Positions 25,764 through 38,023 are shown, counted from the stretch's first letter. The stretch is 64,000 bases of DNA from Gammaproteobacteria bacterium (GCA_028279275.1 JANQOB010000018.1:310001-374000); one strand, 5' to 3'. Notes: a model not told the origin generated them from the letters alone. A program made the numbers and translations.

Positions 25764-26210
25764 ATGAATAAACGAATGAAACAGCTAGGAATTACATTGA
25801 TCGAACTCATGATCGTAGTGGCTTTAGTAGGGATTCTAGCATCGATTGCTTATCCCTCTTATCAGCAGCATGTAATCCGAACTCATCGTGCTGAATCTAC
25901 TGGCGGTTTGCTAGAACTAGCGCAATTTATGGAGCGACTATTTTCTGAAACGGGCGTGTATAACCCTGCAGGATCTTCGCTTCCATTTACACAGACACCT
26001 CGAAATGGTAATGCGATTTATAATATTACAATGGTAAGGAATGCGACGACATATACACTAACTGCAACTCCTCAAGGAAGCCAGGCGAGTGACACGCGAT
26101 GTGGCGCGATATCCATCAACCAAGCAGGAGCAAAGTGCATAACTGGAGGAACAAAATGCACTAATAGTGCTGCTCAAGCTGATAGAGACGCTGCAGAGGC
26201 CTGTTGGTAA
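25764..26210 (+). CDS. pilE: Type IV pilin PilE, cluster 2
   Basis: Pilin-like protein of 148 residues: leader MNKRMKQLG cut before [28 protein letters not shown], with Ile at +1. Then comes [27 protein letters not shown], the PilE pattern, and a C-terminal cysteine pair region (RCGAISI, CW end). ATG 25764 lies 9 bp after GAGG; in-frame ATG 25755 is too close to it. It is 12 bp after the pilY1 stop and ends the second cluster. Confidence 0.88.
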   Translation: MNKRMKQLGITLIELMIVVALVGILASIAYPSYQQHVIRTHRAESTGGLLELAQFMERLFSETGVYNPAGSSLPFTQTPRNGNAIYNITMVRNATTYTLTATPQGSQASDTRCGAISINQAGAKCITGGTKCTNSAAQADRDAAEACW

Positions 26211-26336
26211 ATAAAATTATCAAGCTTGCATGTTCAGAAAGATTTAATTACTGGCTTGTTCCCATTTATCCTAAATTTGTTACCATTAAATTGGTTCTCT
26301 ACTTATTAAAATAGGATCCATAGTGATACTTGGTTA

Positions 26337-26756
26337 ATGGGCACTAAATCATCCAAAACACATAACGGTTTTAGTCTGATTGAATTAATGGTGGTTGTGG
26401 TAGTTGTCGCGATCATTACCTCTATTGCATATCCTGCATACCAAGACCAGATGAGCAAAACAAGGCGTTCTGATGCTAAAGCTGCGCTCATGGATGCTGC
26501 ATCTAAAATGGAAAGGCACTACACCCAGTTCGCGCGCTATAGCGGCACCATAGCAAACTCAGGAATACCTGCAACTAGTCCTGAAAATTTTTATAACATT
26601 ACTGCGACAGTAACAGGAGCGACATCACAGACTTTTACGCTTACTGCAACACGAGCGGGTGCACAAGTAGGCGATGATTGTGGTAACTTCACAATTGATG
26701 AAGCACAGAACAGAGGGGTTACAAGCGGTACTCTAGGTGCTCAACAGTGTTGGTAG
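26337..26756 (+). CDS. Type IV pilin-like protein, PilE/PilA type
   Basis: Separate 139-residue pilin with leader MGTKSSKTHNG cut before FSLIELMVVVVVVAIITSIAYPAYQDQM, the most canonical cleavage site of the three pilE-like genes here. It continues KTRRSDAKAALMDAASKMERHYTQF and has a C-terminal disulfide pair (DDCGNF, QQCW). A 126-bp gap separates it from the upstream pilE, so it may have its own promoter. It converges on ispH. It could be a second PilE or a pilus subunit in its own right. Confidence 0.85.
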   Translation: MGTKSSKTHNGFSLIELMVVVVVVAIITSIAYPAYQDQMSKTRRSDAKAALMDAASKMERHYTQFARYSGTIANSGIPATSPENFYNITATVTGATSQTFTLTATRAGAQVGDDCGNFTIDEAQNRGVTSGTLGAQQCW

Positions 26757-26770
26757 TCTTAATCAGAGAC

Positions 26771-27703
26771 TTATCTAAATATTTTTGGTAACGGGAATAC
26801 CACATTTTCCGGTTTACCGTGGTCTTCTGTAATTACCGCTTTCTGGTTTTCTTTTAAAAACTCTATTACACGCTGTACGAGAATTTCGGGTGCAGAAGCA
26901 CCTGCTGTGACACCAACTTTAGACTTGTTAATTAACCACTTTTGTTCAATATACTCGGGGCCATCAATGAGGTGTGCTTCGATTCCATTTTTGTCTGCGA
27001 TTTCTCTGAGTCTATTTGAGTTTGAACTCGCTTTTGAACCGATCACCAATAAGAGATCACACGACTCAACAAGTTTTTTTACTGCATCCTGTCTATTTTG
27101 TGTGGCATAACAAATATCATCTTTTTTAGGGCCAGTTATATTAGGGAAGCGTACCCGTAATGCATCGATCACGTCACTGGTGTCATCTACAGACAAAGTG
27201 GTTTGTGTGACAAATGCTGTTTTATTAATATCCGCGACCTTTAAGTTTTCCACATCTTGAGTGTTTTCGACTAAGTGAATATTTCCTCCACAGCTATCAT
27301 CATATTGACCCATGGTGCCTTCTACTTCTGGGTGACCTTTGTGTCCTATTAAGATGGTGTCTAATCCATCTTTGCTATAACGCGCGACTTCCAAATGAAC
27401 TTTAGTAACTAGTGGACATGTTGCATCAAAGACTTTGACATCACGATTTTTTGCTTCATTTTGCACGGCCTTTGATACGCCATGTGCACTAAATATCACC
27501 GTAGAGCCATCAGGTACTTCACTTAATTCATCTACAAATATTGCACCTTTATCTTTTAGGTTATCCACAACAAATTTATTATGTACAACCTCGTGACGCA
27601 CATAGATGGGTGCGCCAAATATCTCTAGCGCACGTTCTACGATCTCAATAGCACGATCAACACCGGCACAAAAACCACGCGGATTTGCAAGTAACACTTC
27701 CAT
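26771..27703 (-). CDS. ispH: 4-hydroxy-3-methylbut-2-enyl diphosphate reductase
   Basis: Last enzyme of the MEP isoprenoid pathway, a [4Fe-4S] reductase making IPP and DMAPP. The 310-residue protein has the three cluster cysteines in [10 protein letters not shown] (C12), DATCPLV and [10 protein letters not shown], with the TQTTLS and SSNSNRL motifs. Its ATG overlaps the lspA stop by one base (TAATG). In Pseudomonas fkpB lies between lspA and ispH; it is missing here. The neighbouring pilE is a conserved Pseudomonas-like linkage. Confidence 0.97.
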   Translation of the reverse strand: MEVLLANPRGFCAGVDRAIEIVERALEIFGAPIYVRHEVVHNKFVVDNLKDKGAIFVDELSEVPDGSTVIFSAHGVSKAVQNEAKNRDVKVFDATCPLVTKVHLEVARYSKDGLDTILIGHKGHPEVEGTMGQYDDSCGGNIHLVENTQDVENLKVADINKTAFVTQTTLSVDDTSDVIDALRVRFPNITGPKKDDICYATQNRQDAVKKLVESCDLLLVIGSKASSNSNRLREIADKNGIEAHLIDGPEYIEQKWLINKSKVGVTAGASAPEILVQRVIEFLKENQKAVITEDHGKPENVVFPLPKIFR

Positions 27704-28212
27704 TACTTTTGATCCTCTTTGCTAAACAGTGCTTGAATTATAATCAAAACAGCACCTAAAAATATTGCAGAATCCGCAATGTTAAATGTAGGCCAATGAC
27801 AGGTTTGTTGATTAATTGAAAAGAAAAGAGGTAGACATTTACTAGACGGATAAAACCAATCTATAAAATCGATCACATAGCCATAAAGGCTTCTATCAAT
27901 CACATTTCCAATTGCACCTCCCAAAATTAACGCCAAACTCACTGCAAGCAGTTTCTCTTTTGAGGATAACTTTTTCAGCCAAAAGAAAATAAAAATGCTT
28001 ACTCCTATCGCAAGCACGGTAAAAAACCAACGCTGCCAACCTCCAGCATTGCTTAAAAAACTAAATGCCGCCCCTTTGTTATACGTTAGTGTGAAATTAA
28101 AAAAGGGTAAAAAAGCTTGTGGGTCATGCATGGTGAGCGTGTTCGCTGCGATTTGTTTGCTTATCTGGTCTAACACTACGACAAGCAAGGTTAACCATAA
28201 CCATTTAAGCAT
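27703..28212 (-). CDS. lspA: Lipoprotein signal peptidase (signal peptidase II)
   Basis: Inner-membrane aspartyl protease that cleaves prolipoprotein signal peptides; 169 residues and four transmembrane segments. The catalytic aspartates are in GNVIDR and NIADSAI, with the NKGAAFSFL motif before them. It overlaps the ileS 3' end by 8 bp and ispH by 1 bp, so the three are tightly coupled. Confidence 0.96.
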   Translation of the reverse strand: MLKWLWLTLLVVVLDQISKQIAANTLTMHDPQAFLPFFNFTLTYNKGAAFSFLSNAGGWQRWFFTVLAIGVSIFIFFWLKKLSSKEKLLAVSLALILGGAIGNVIDRSLYGYVIDFIDWFYPSSKCLPLFFSINQQTCHWPTFNIADSAIFLGAVLIIIQALFSKEDQK

Positions 28213-31036
28213 AATAGCGCGACTCTCCTAGTCCGTCAGGTAGGTTGCTTACACAACGACTGCACAATTCGGGATGTTGTGCAATAGAACCTACGTCTTC
28301 ACGATGATGCCAACATCTAATACATTTTTTGTGATTTGATTTTTTCACAACAATAGAATATTCAACACCATCACTATTTTTAATCGTTTTTGCCTCGGTC
28401 GGTGCTTTTCCATTCTCCAGATCTGCGTAGGAGGTAATAAACACAAAACGTAACTCATCATTTGCAATTTTCTTTAGGTATTCAGGCGCATTCCAAATTT
28501 GCACCTCGGCATCAAGTGACGAGCCTATTTCTTTTTGATTTCTAAGCTCTTCTAATTCCTTGCTAATTTTTTCTTTGGTCTCAAGAATGCCATCCCACTC
28601 TGTGTTTCCAATATTTTCACATGTCTCAAACTCGCTAAGGTCATACCATAGTTGAGTAAATATCGATTGACTGCGATCACCCGGTATATGCTGCCAGGCT
28701 TCATTAGCTGTAAAGCTTAAAATAGGCGCAATCCACCGAACCAATGCTTCAGCAATATGATATTGCGCGGTTTGAGAAGACTTTCGTGCATGGCTTTTTT
28801 CTTTGCAGGTGTATTGACGATCTTTTATGATGTCTAAATAGTCACTTCCCAGTTCTAAAATACAAAAATTATGTATTAAGTGATAAATATTATGGAATTG
28901 GTATTTATCATAGTGCTCTTTTATTTGTCTTTGCAGGTCTTGAGCCTTCCATACGATCCAATAATCTAGCGCTACCATATCTTTTGGTGCTACTTTGTCA
29001 GTATTCGGGTCAAATCCATTGAGATTAGATAATAGGTAACGTAGCGTATTTCGAATGCGTCGATATGCATCGGATGTACGTTTGAGAATTTCATCCGACA
29101 CACTCAGTTCGCCACTATAATCCGTGGCAGCTACCCAAAGTCTTAACACATCTGCACCCAATGAGTTACAAATCTTTTGTGGAGCAATAACATTGCCTAA
29201 AGACTTAGACATTTTTTTGCCATCCGCATCAACCGTAAATCCATGTGTAAGAACTTGCTCATAAGGCGCATGACCGTACATGGCTACCGAAGTTTTTAAT
29301 GAAGATTGAAACCAACCACGATGTTGGTCTGAACCTTCCAAGTAAAGATTAACTTTTTCACCATTTTCAAGATCAACGTCTAATCTTTTTTGTGCCACAG
29401 CATAATGTGTTACACCAGAATCAAACCAAACATCTAAAGTATCAGTTACTTTTTTATATTTACTGGCGTCATCGCCCAGAAAATCTTCAATATCAAGTTC
29501 ATACCAAGCATCCATACCTTCTTGTTCTATCTTTAGCGCAATTTGTTCGATTAACTCAACTGTATTTGGGTGGGGTTGCTCAGTGTTCTTATCGATAAAA
29601 AATGTAATCGGTACTCCCCAAGTACGCTGCCGGGAGATACACCAGTCAGGGCTGCTTTCCAGCATGCCTTCAATACGTGCTCGTCCCCATCCAGGAATCC
29701 ACTCAACATTTGCAACTTGCTGATTTACGTCTTGAAGTAAATGGTTTGCACTCATACTTATAAACCACTGTGGTGTGGCTCTATATATGAGAGGAGTTTT
29801 TGTTCGCCAACAATGTGGGAAACTGTGTTGAAATTTTTCCTGATCGAGTAATTTATTATTTGAGATTAATGTTTCAATGACTTTTTCATCTACTTTGTAA
29901 ACATGCTCTCCCGCAAATAATTCAGTTTCTTCTTTGAATACTCCGTTGTCTCCGACTAAATTTAAGGTACCAATGCCATATTCTTTTCCTACATTAAAAT
30001 CATCCACACCATGATCAGGGGCAGTATGCACAGCACCCGTACCTGTTTCGGTGGTGACATGCTCACCAAGAATGATTGGAACAGTTTTGTTATAAAAAGG
30101 ATGTAGCAGTTGAAGATTCTCTAAATCCTTTCCTTTGCATTTGCCAACAACCTTGTATTCTTGAATATCATATCTCTGCAAGCAGGAATCATGTAAGGCA
30201 TCAGCTAATAACAGCCGTAACTTAGAGTTGTTAACTACACATTCTATGAACACATAGTCCAGATCGGGGTGTAAGGATACAGCTTGATTTGAAGGCAAGG
30301 TCCAAGGCGTGGTGGTCCATATGACAACCGCGATCGGCCCTTCACCATCAATATCCTTAACTTTATTCCTTAAAGTATTTTCATCTGCAAAATTAAATTG
30401 AACATCTATAGCAAAAGAAGTCTTATCCTGATATTCAACTTCAGCTTCTGCTAAAGCAGAGCCTCCTACAACACTCCAATAAACAGGTTTATAACCGCGG
30501 ACGATATGGCCTTTGGAGTAAATTTTTCCAATCGCTCTGACAATGTCCGCTTCAAAACCGAAATCCATGGTGCGATAAGGGTTATCCCAGTCACCAAATA
30601 TCCCAAGACGTTTGAAGTCTGTACGTTGTTTATTAATTTGTTTGTATGCATAGGCGCGACAAGCATCACGAAATTCTTTATGTGTTTTTTTAGTTCCCGC
30701 TTTACCTATTTTCTTTTCTACTTGATGCTCAATCGGTAAACCATGACAGTCCCAACCAGGAATATAGGGTACATCAAAGCCAGAAAGTGTTTTACTTTTA
30801 ATGATGATGTCTTTAAGAATTTTATTTACCGCATGTCCAATATGAATATCACCGTTCGCGTAGGGTGGGCCATCATGTAAAACAAAACGATCTGCATCTT
30901 TTCTGGAACTACGAATTTGATGGTAGATATTTTCTTTTTCCCATTTTTTTAACATCTCGGGTTCGCGTTGCGCGAGGTTAGCCTTCATCGCAAACGAGGT
31001 TTTGGGCAGATTTAACGTATTTTTATAGTCAGTCAT
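28205..31036 (-). CDS. ileS: Isoleucyl-tRNA synthetase
   Basis: Class I aminoacyl-tRNA synthetase of 943 residues. The HIGH-type motif is in PPYANGDIHIGHAVNK (about residues 58-73) and the KMSKS loop is KKMSKSLGN. The CP1 editing domain shows TTTPWTLPSNQA and DHGVDDF. The C-terminus has a four-Cys zinc finger (CIRCWHH and CSRCV), the bacterial-type IleS. It is downstream of ribF with 8 bp between and overlaps lspA. Confidence 0.98.
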   Translation of the reverse strand: MTDYKNTLNLPKTSFAMKANLAQREPEMLKKWEKENIYHQIRSSRKDADRFVLHDGPPYANGDIHIGHAVNKILKDIIIKSKTLSGFDVPYIPGWDCHGLPIEHQVEKKIGKAGTKKTHKEFRDACRAYAYKQINKQRTDFKRLGIFGDWDNPYRTMDFGFEADIVRAIGKIYSKGHIVRGYKPVYWSVVGGSALAEAEVEYQDKTSFAIDVQFNFADENTLRNKVKDIDGEGPIAVVIWTTTPWTLPSNQAVSLHPDLDYVFIECVVNNSKLRLLLADALHDSCLQRYDIQEYKVVGKCKGKDLENLQLLHPFYNKTVPIILGEHVTTETGTGAVHTAPDHGVDDFNVGKEYGIGTLNLVGDNGVFKEETELFAGEHVYKVDEKVIETLISNNKLLDQEKFQHSFPHCWRTKTPLIYRATPQWFISMSANHLLQDVNQQVANVEWIPGWGRARIEGMLESSPDWCISRQRTWGVPITFFIDKNTEQPHPNTVELIEQIALKIEQEGMDAWYELDIEDFLGDDASKYKKVTDTLDVWFDSGVTHYAVAQKRLDVDLENGEKVNLYLEGSDQHRGWFQSSLKTSVAMYGHAPYEQVLTHGFTVDADGKKMSKSLGNVIAPQKICNSLGADVLRLWVAATDYSGELSVSDEILKRTSDAYRRIRNTLRYLLSNLNGFDPNTDKVAPKDMVALDYWIVWKAQDLQRQIKEHYDKYQFHNIYHLIHNFCILELGSDYLDIIKDRQYTCKEKSHARKSSQTAQYHIAEALVRWIAPILSFTANEAWQHIPGDRSQSIFTQLWYDLSEFETCENIGNTEWDGILETKEKISKELEELRNQKEIGSSLDAEVQIWNAPEYLKKIANDELRFVFITSYADLENGKAPTEAKTIKNSDGVEYSIVVKKSNHKKCIRCWHHREDVGSIAQHPELCSRCVSNLPDGLGESRYYA

Positions 31037-31044
31037 TGAATTAA

Positions 31045-31977
31045 TTATGCAGCAATACCGAAAAAGTTTTGTGCAGATTGAGTATCGAGTTTGATTTGTT
31101 CTTTTAATTCTTCAAATGAGTCGAATTTTTTTTCGTCTCGAAGTTTTTTTCGAAATGTAACTTTAAGGTGGTTTCCATATATTTCGTGAGATAATTGAAA
31201 AACATGAACTTCTAACTGTGTGCGTGTTCCACCGACTGTGGGACGATGCCCAATATTAGCTACACCTTTTAGTTCTTCGCCATTTTCCATTAATACATCA
31301 ACAGCGAATACGCCATTAACTGCAGATTTTTTACGCTTAATAGGAATATTAGCTGTAGGAAACCCTATTGTACGACCATTTTTATCGCCATGTATAACAT
31401 GCCCGGACATAGAATAATCACGACCAAGCATTGCTTTAGCGCGTGTAAGCGCGCCATTTGCTAGATATTCACGAATTAGCGTACTACTCACACGTAAATC
31501 ATTATGGTTATAACTTTGAGTATCGTTTACCACGTAATTAAATTTTTCTGAGAATTCCTGTAGTAATGCAAAGTCTCCTTTACGGCCTTTACCAAAACGA
31601 AAATTATCCCCTACAGTCAGGTATTTGATGCGTAGTGCATCAATTAATATATTTTGGATAAATTTTTCTGCAGACATGCTCGCTAGTGCTTCATTGAACT
31701 GAAGACATGCAAATAGATCGATTCCCAGTTCCTGAATCTGACAAAATTTTTCTCGGAAATTGGTGAGTCGTGCAGGAGCATGTTCTTTTAGGAAAAATTC
31801 TTTAGCAGTAGGCTCAAAGGTGATTACCATAGAAGGTAAGCTGAGCTCTTTACTTTTTTGAACGATCTTTGAAATCACTTTTTGATGACCCAGATGTACG
31901 CCATCAAAATTTCCAATCGTGGCTATACAGCCACTAGAGCTATTTTTATAGGAGTGGATATGACGTATGAGCTGCAT
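31045..31977 (-). CDS. ribF: Bifunctional riboflavin kinase / FAD synthetase
   Basis: Makes FMN and FAD from riboflavin. The 310-residue protein has an N-terminal nucleotidyltransferase domain with IGNFDGVHLGHQKVI and TVGDNFRFGKGRKG, then a riboflavin kinase domain with GRTIGFPTANI and GVANIGHRPTVGG. It lies between murJ and ileS, the common proteobacterial order. No FMN riboswitch was seen upstream. Confidence 0.96.
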   Translation of the reverse strand: MQLIRHIHSYKNSSSGCIATIGNFDGVHLGHQKVISKIVQKSKELSLPSMVITFEPTAKEFFLKEHAPARLTNFREKFCQIQELGIDLFACLQFNEALASMSAEKFIQNILIDALRIKYLTVGDNFRFGKGRKGDFALLQEFSEKFNYVVNDTQSYNHNDLRVSSTLIREYLANGALTRAKAMLGRDYSMSGHVIHGDKNGRTIGFPTANIPIKRKKSAVNGVFAVDVLMENGEELKGVANIGHRPTVGGTRTQLEVHVFQLSHEIYGNHLKVTFRKKLRDEKKFDSFEELKEQIKLDTQSAQNFFGIAA

Positions 31978-31998
31978 AAAGATGAATTAGTTTGATTA

Positions 31999-33561
31999 TC
32001 ACTGTAGGACAAGGTCTTTCTTACGTATGCCTACTATGGCCAGCGCGACAATATACAGTACTGTGCCCAGTAACATAAAGCCCAGCAATATCGCTATTCG
32101 CCAGAACACCGTCCATTCTAGCCACTGAAGAGGTGCGGGCAATACTTGTAAGAGCACAATCAACATAACTGTGCTGGCGAAAACAATCTGTGCGAAATAT
32201 TTTGACCATCCAGCATTCAAGCTGAATTCTGTTGTTTTCACTAAAGTTGTAAACAATAAGGATGCATTTATATAAGCAGCAATTGACGTGGCGAGTGCAA
32301 GTGCAGCGTGCGGGCCGGGCAACTCATAATTAATCCATAGCCACAAAAATAACAAGTTTAAAATGAGATTACAGAACATGGCGATGATGCCGATTTTGAC
32401 TGGTGTTTTCGTATCTTGTCGTGAATAAAAACCCGGAGCCAATACCTTAATTAATATGAATGCTGGTAGACCCAATGCATAAGTCATCAAGCTTAACGAT
32501 GCCATGTTGGTGTCATGCAGTGTGAATTCACGATACTGGATGAGTGAGGTTAAGATTGGTTTCGCCAAAATTATTAATCCGACAGCACTCGGTAAGGCGA
32601 TAAATATTGATAATTTTAATGCCCACTCAAGTGTTTGATTAAAATCAGATGTTGACTGGTTTACAAACTGTCGAGAAAGACGCGGCAGTATGACTGTAGC
32701 GGTAGCAATACCAAAAATTGCCAATGGTAATTCTACAAATCGATCTGATATATATAACCAGCTGATACTTCCTGCAATTAAAAAAGATGCGATTATCGTG
32801 TTGATAATAATGTTGATTTGAACAACGGACGATCCGAAGATTGCAGGCAACATCAATCGACCAATTTTTCTTACTCCTTCGCTGGCTCCATGCAACGAAA
32901 ATTTGGGTAGCAATCCCAGACGATGTAAAAAAGGAATTTGAAATAATAGTTGTACGACCCCTGCGATAAATACTCCCCATGCAAGCGCGATAACGGGCTG
33001 TTCAAACATCGGCGCTAACCATAAAGTAGCCGCAATTAAAGAAAGGTTTAAAAAAGTAGGCGTGAAGGCGGGTACGGCAAATTGATTAAAAGTATTTAAT
33101 ATTCCCGCTGCTAAAGCGGTCAGAGAAATAAACAAAATATAGGGAAAAGTGATACGTAGCATCTGCCCTGCAAGATCAAAACGTTGTGGTTCGTCTGCAA
33201 AACCCGGAGCAAATACATATATAAGTAAGGGTGCAATCAGAACTCCAAGTATTGTGATGAACAATAAGATTAGCCCTAGTACCCCGGACACGTGGTTGAC
33301 TAAATTCTTGAGTTCTTGTTCGCTGTGTTTTTCTTTATATTCCGAAAGCACCGGTACAAAAGCTTGCGAAAAAGCGCCTTCAGCAAATAACCGACGCAAG
33401 AAATTTGGGATACGGAAAGCCACAAAAAAAGCATCTGTACTCCCCGTGGCACCCAGAAAGATGAATATCACAGCATCACGTATATAGCCGAATATTCTGG
33501 AAAAAAAGGTCATCAGGCTGATGACTGCAGTGGACTTAAAAAGAGCGCGATTTTCTGCCAT
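31999..33561 (-). CDS. murJ: Lipid II flippase MurJ
   Basis: MOP-superfamily flippase that moves lipid II across the inner membrane; 520 residues with about 14 transmembrane segments. Visible signatures are STAVISLMTFFSRIFGYIRDAVI near the N-terminus, FRIPNFLRRLFAEGAFSQAFVPVLSEY and LPRLS in the middle. It heads the murJ-ribF-ileS-lspA-ispH operon and is divergent from rpsT, sharing a 158-bp intergenic region. Confidence 0.96.
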   Translation of the reverse strand: MAENRALFKSTAVISLMTFFSRIFGYIRDAVIFIFLGATGSTDAFFVAFRIPNFLRRLFAEGAFSQAFVPVLSEYKEKHSEQELKNLVNHVSGVLGLILLFITILGVLIAPLLIYVFAPGFADEPQRFDLAGQMLRITFPYILFISLTALAAGILNTFNQFAVPAFTPTFLNLSLIAATLWLAPMFEQPVIALAWGVFIAGVVQLLFQIPFLHRLGLLPKFSLHGASEGVRKIGRLMLPAIFGSSVVQINIIINTIIASFLIAGSISWLYISDRFVELPLAIFGIATATVILPRLSRQFVNQSTSDFNQTLEWALKLSIFIALPSAVGLIILAKPILTSLIQYREFTLHDTNMASLSLMTYALGLPAFILIKVLAPGFYSRQDTKTPVKIGIIAMFCNLILNLLFLWLWINYELPGPHAALALATSIAAYINASLLFTTLVKTTEFSLNAGWSKYFAQIVFASTVMLIVLLQVLPAPLQWLEWTVFWRIAILLGFMLLGTVLYIVALAIVGIRKKDLVLQ

Positions 33562-33634
33562 TTAGGGGTAATTATAGGGTGTAAATATGGCTAAATTAGG
33601 GACTAAATGGGGCTCAAGGTTGGATTTTCTGGGG

Positions 33635-33663
33635 TTGACATTTATTTATCCTGCTACCATAGT
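33635..33663 (+). promoter_or_regulatory. Sigma-70 promoter of rpsT
   Basis: A consensus -35 box TTGACA (33635-33640) and a -10 box CATAGT (33658-33663; 4 of 6) are separated by 17 bp. The predicted start near 33670 gives a roughly 50-nt leader ending in the rpsT ribosome binding site TTAGGA at 33708-33713. Confidence 0.6.
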
Positions 33664-33719
33664 ACGCGACCCGAACGGAACAACTATATCTCAAATTTAT
33701 ATAAGAATTAGGACTCGCT

Positions 33720-33980
33720 TTGGCCAATATTCAATCAGCAAAAAAACGCGCTCGTCAGGCAGTTAAAAATCGCCTGCATAATGCGGGGCAGCGTTCTCAC
33801 TTCAGAACCAAAATCAAGGCTGTGGTCAATTTAATCAATGCAGGAGATAAAGATGCTGCCACGGAGGCCTATAAAGCAGCAGTACCCGTAATTGATTCTT
33901 CTGTAAGTAAAAAACTTATTCACGCTAATAAAGCTGCACGCCACAAGAGTAGATTGAATGCCCGCATAAAAGCAATGTAA
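33720..33980 (+). CDS. rpsT: 30S ribosomal protein S20
   Basis: Primary 16S-rRNA-binding protein of 86 residues, MANIQSAKKRARQAVKNRLHN onwards, very basic, of usual length. The start is TTG at 33720, with AGGA 6 bp upstream. E. coli rpsT also starts with UUG, and the weak codon takes part in feedback control of its translation; the same may hold here. It is divergent from murJ and convergent with proB (18 bp between stops). Confidence 0.97.
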   Translation: MANIQSAKKRARQAVKNRLHNAGQRSHFRTKIKAVVNLINAGDKDAATEAYKAAVPVIDSSVSKKLIHANKAARHKSRLNARIKAM

Positions 33981-33998
33981 ATTGCTTAATATATCTCT

Positions 33999-36162
<2,164 letters not shown>

Positions 36163-36196
36163 TTAATCTGATACTTCGTTAAAAAGATTTTTCACA

Positions 36197-36226
36197 ATAA
36201 AAAAAGCCCCGACATTGCGGGGCTTT
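36197..36226 (-). terminator. Rho-independent terminator after rpmA
   Basis: A perfect 9-bp stem, AAAGCCCCG (36203-36211) / CGGGGCTTT (36218-36226), has a 6-nt loop. On the minus strand it is followed by a run of T, encoded by the A tract at 36199-36205. It lies 28 bp past the rpmA stop and separates the ribosomal protein genes from obgE. Confidence 0.88.
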
Positions 36227-36253
36227 GAAACTTAAAAAAAATTAGATAAGTAT

Positions 36254-36514
36254 TTACTGCACCGCTTCAATACGCACAAATTTTCTGTTTTTCGGGCCTT
36301 TTGTTTCGAACACTACTTTGCCATCTGTTTTTGCGTATAAAGTATGGTCTTTCCCACAACCTACATTAACACCCGCATGAAATTGGGTGCCACGCTGACG
36401 AACGATGATGTTGCCGGCAAGTACATCTTCGCCACCATAGCGTTTTACACCCAGCCGTTTAGACTCCGAGTCGCGGCCATTACGTGTACTACCACCTGCT
36501 TTCTTATGTGCCAT
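36254..36514 (-). CDS. rpmA: 50S ribosomal protein L27
   Basis: The 86-residue L27 starts [22 protein letters not shown] and contains [15 protein letters not shown], all typical. Its flexible N-terminus reaches toward the peptidyl transferase centre. It is 9 bp downstream of rplU, as in nearly all bacteria. Confidence 0.98.
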   Translation of the reverse strand: MAHKKAGGSTRNGRDSESKRLGVKRYGGEDVLAGNIIVRQRGTQFHAGVNVGCGKDHTLYAKTDGKVVFETKGPKNRKFVRIEAVQ

Positions 36515-36523
36515 AGTAAAATC

Positions 36524-36835
36524 CTATTTTGATATTCCGGTTATTTTAACCTGTGTGAACGACTGGCGATGCCCCATACGTTTAATGTGATGTTTGCGAC
36601 GCTTAAATTTGATGATCTCAATTTTTTCAGCGCGTGCTTGTTCTTCCACTTCGCCCATAACTTTACTGCCATCGACATAGGGTGCACCAATGGTTACATC
36701 TTCACCATCTGCAAGTAAAAGTACTTGATTAAATTCAACTTTCTCGCCAGGATCACTATCGAGTTTTTCGACCCGAATGTGGTCTCCTTCCTGGACACGG
36801 TATTGTTTGCCGCCAGTGGCGATGATTGCGTACAC
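36524..36835 (-). CDS. rplU: 50S ribosomal protein L21
   Basis: The 103-residue L21 runs from MYAIIATGGKQYRVQEGD to a C-terminal KFKRRKHHIKRMGHRQ. The start is GTG at 36835, with GGAG 9 bp upstream; no in-frame ATG fits the family start. A near-consensus promoter lies just upstream at 36875-36903. First gene of the rplU-rpmA unit. Confidence 0.97.
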   Translation of the reverse strand: MYAIIATGGKQYRVQEGDHIRVEKLDSDPGEKVEFNQVLLLADGEDVTIGAPYVDGSKVMGEVEEQARAEKIEIIKFKRRKHHIKRMGHRQSFTQVKITGISK

Positions 36836-36874
36836 CTTAGGTTTCTCCGTTAAGGGGTCTAAAAAAGAGGCGCA

Positions 36875-36903
36875 ATTCTAGCGATACACCTCTGGTGGGT
36901 CAA
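36875..36903 (-). promoter_or_regulatory. Sigma-70 promoter of rplU-rpmA
   Basis: On the minus strand, -35 TTGACC (36903-36898) and -10 TAGAAT (36880-36875) are separated by exactly 17 bp, each 5 of 6 to consensus. The predicted start near 36868 leaves a short leader of about 33 nt before the GTG. Confidence 0.72.
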
Positions 36904-37004
36904 TCTAATATGCCTTAAATTGGCATGTATAGTAATGATATACCTAAAAAAACAGCTCAAATAACTCATCCAGGTACATAACAAGCAAGTAACCAATAGC
37001 CACT

Positions 37005-37973
37005 ATGGATTTCAAGCAAGTACAAAATCTTGTAGCAGAAGATATGCAGGGTGTGAATGCGGCCATTCGCCAATATTTGCACTCAGATGTTGCATTGATT
37101 AATGAAATGGCTAATTACATTATTAGAAGTGGGGGTAAACGTTTGAGACCGATACTTGCCGTCCTTTGTGCCAGAGCATGCGGATATAAAGGCGACAAAC
37201 ATTTTCTTGCAGCTGCAATCATCGAATTTATCCATACCGCAACCCTTTTACATGATGATGTAGTGGATGAATCCAGCATGCGACGAGGAAATGAAACCGC
37301 GAATTCGATTTGGGGAAATGAAACGACAGTGTTGGTGGGTGACTTCGTATTTTCACGTTCATTCGAAATGATGGTCGATGTTGGAGAAATGCGAGTGATG
37401 GACATACTTGCACGTGCATCCAATACCATTGCAGAAGGCGAAGTAATGCAACTACTGAATTGTAATGATCCGGAAACGACAGAAGAGAGTTACATGACTG
37501 TTATTCAATCTAAAACAGCAAAGTTGTTTGAAGCGGCCTGTCAACTTGGAGCCATTTTATCTGAGCAAACGAATAATATTGAACAAGCTTGTGCAGACTA
37601 TGGGATGTACATAGGTACAGCTTTTCAACTCAAAGATGATTTACTCGATTACCAAGCCTCAACCGAAGAAACGGGAAAGAATCTTGGTGATGACCTTGCA
37701 GAGGGAAAGCCAACACTGCCACTCATTTATGCTTTAAAAAATAGCAACGGGTCTAAAGCTGCAATGATACGACAAGCAATAATTAATGGTGGCAGGGAAA
37801 ATATGGATGAAATTCTACAAGTAATCGATGATACAGATGCCATTGCCTATACAGAAAATATCGCAATCCAACAAGCACAATTTGCACGGCAACAAATAGA
37901 AATACTCCCTGCTAATAAGTATAAAGATGCATTGCTAGGATTAGCAGATTTTACGATAGAGCGTAAAAATTAA
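37005..37973 (+). CDS. ispB: Octaprenyl diphosphate synthase (polyprenyl synthetase)
   Basis: Makes the side chain of quinones from FPP and IPP; 322 residues. The two aspartate-rich motifs are LLHDDVVDE and QLKDDLLDY, with GGKRLRPIL at the substrate site. Divergent from rplU, as in E. coli and Pseudomonas. The product chain length cannot be read from sequence with certainty; octaprenyl is the family default. Confidence 0.94.
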   Translation: MDFKQVQNLVAEDMQGVNAAIRQYLHSDVALINEMANYIIRSGGKRLRPILAVLCARACGYKGDKHFLAAAIIEFIHTATLLHDDVVDESSMRRGNETANSIWGNETTVLVGDFVFSRSFEMMVDVGEMRVMDILARASNTIAEGEVMQLLNCNDPETTEESYMTVIQSKTAKLFEAACQLGAILSEQTNNIEQACADYGMYIGTAFQLKDDLLDYQASTEETGKNLGDDLAEGKPTLPLIYALKNSNGSKAAMIRQAIINGGRENMDEILQVIDDTDAIAYTENIAIQQAQFARQQIEILPANKYKDALLGLADFTIERKN

Positions 37974-38023
37974 ATCCAAATTATAGAAGCCATCTACCCA
38001 GAAACTATTTAACTTACTCTTTA

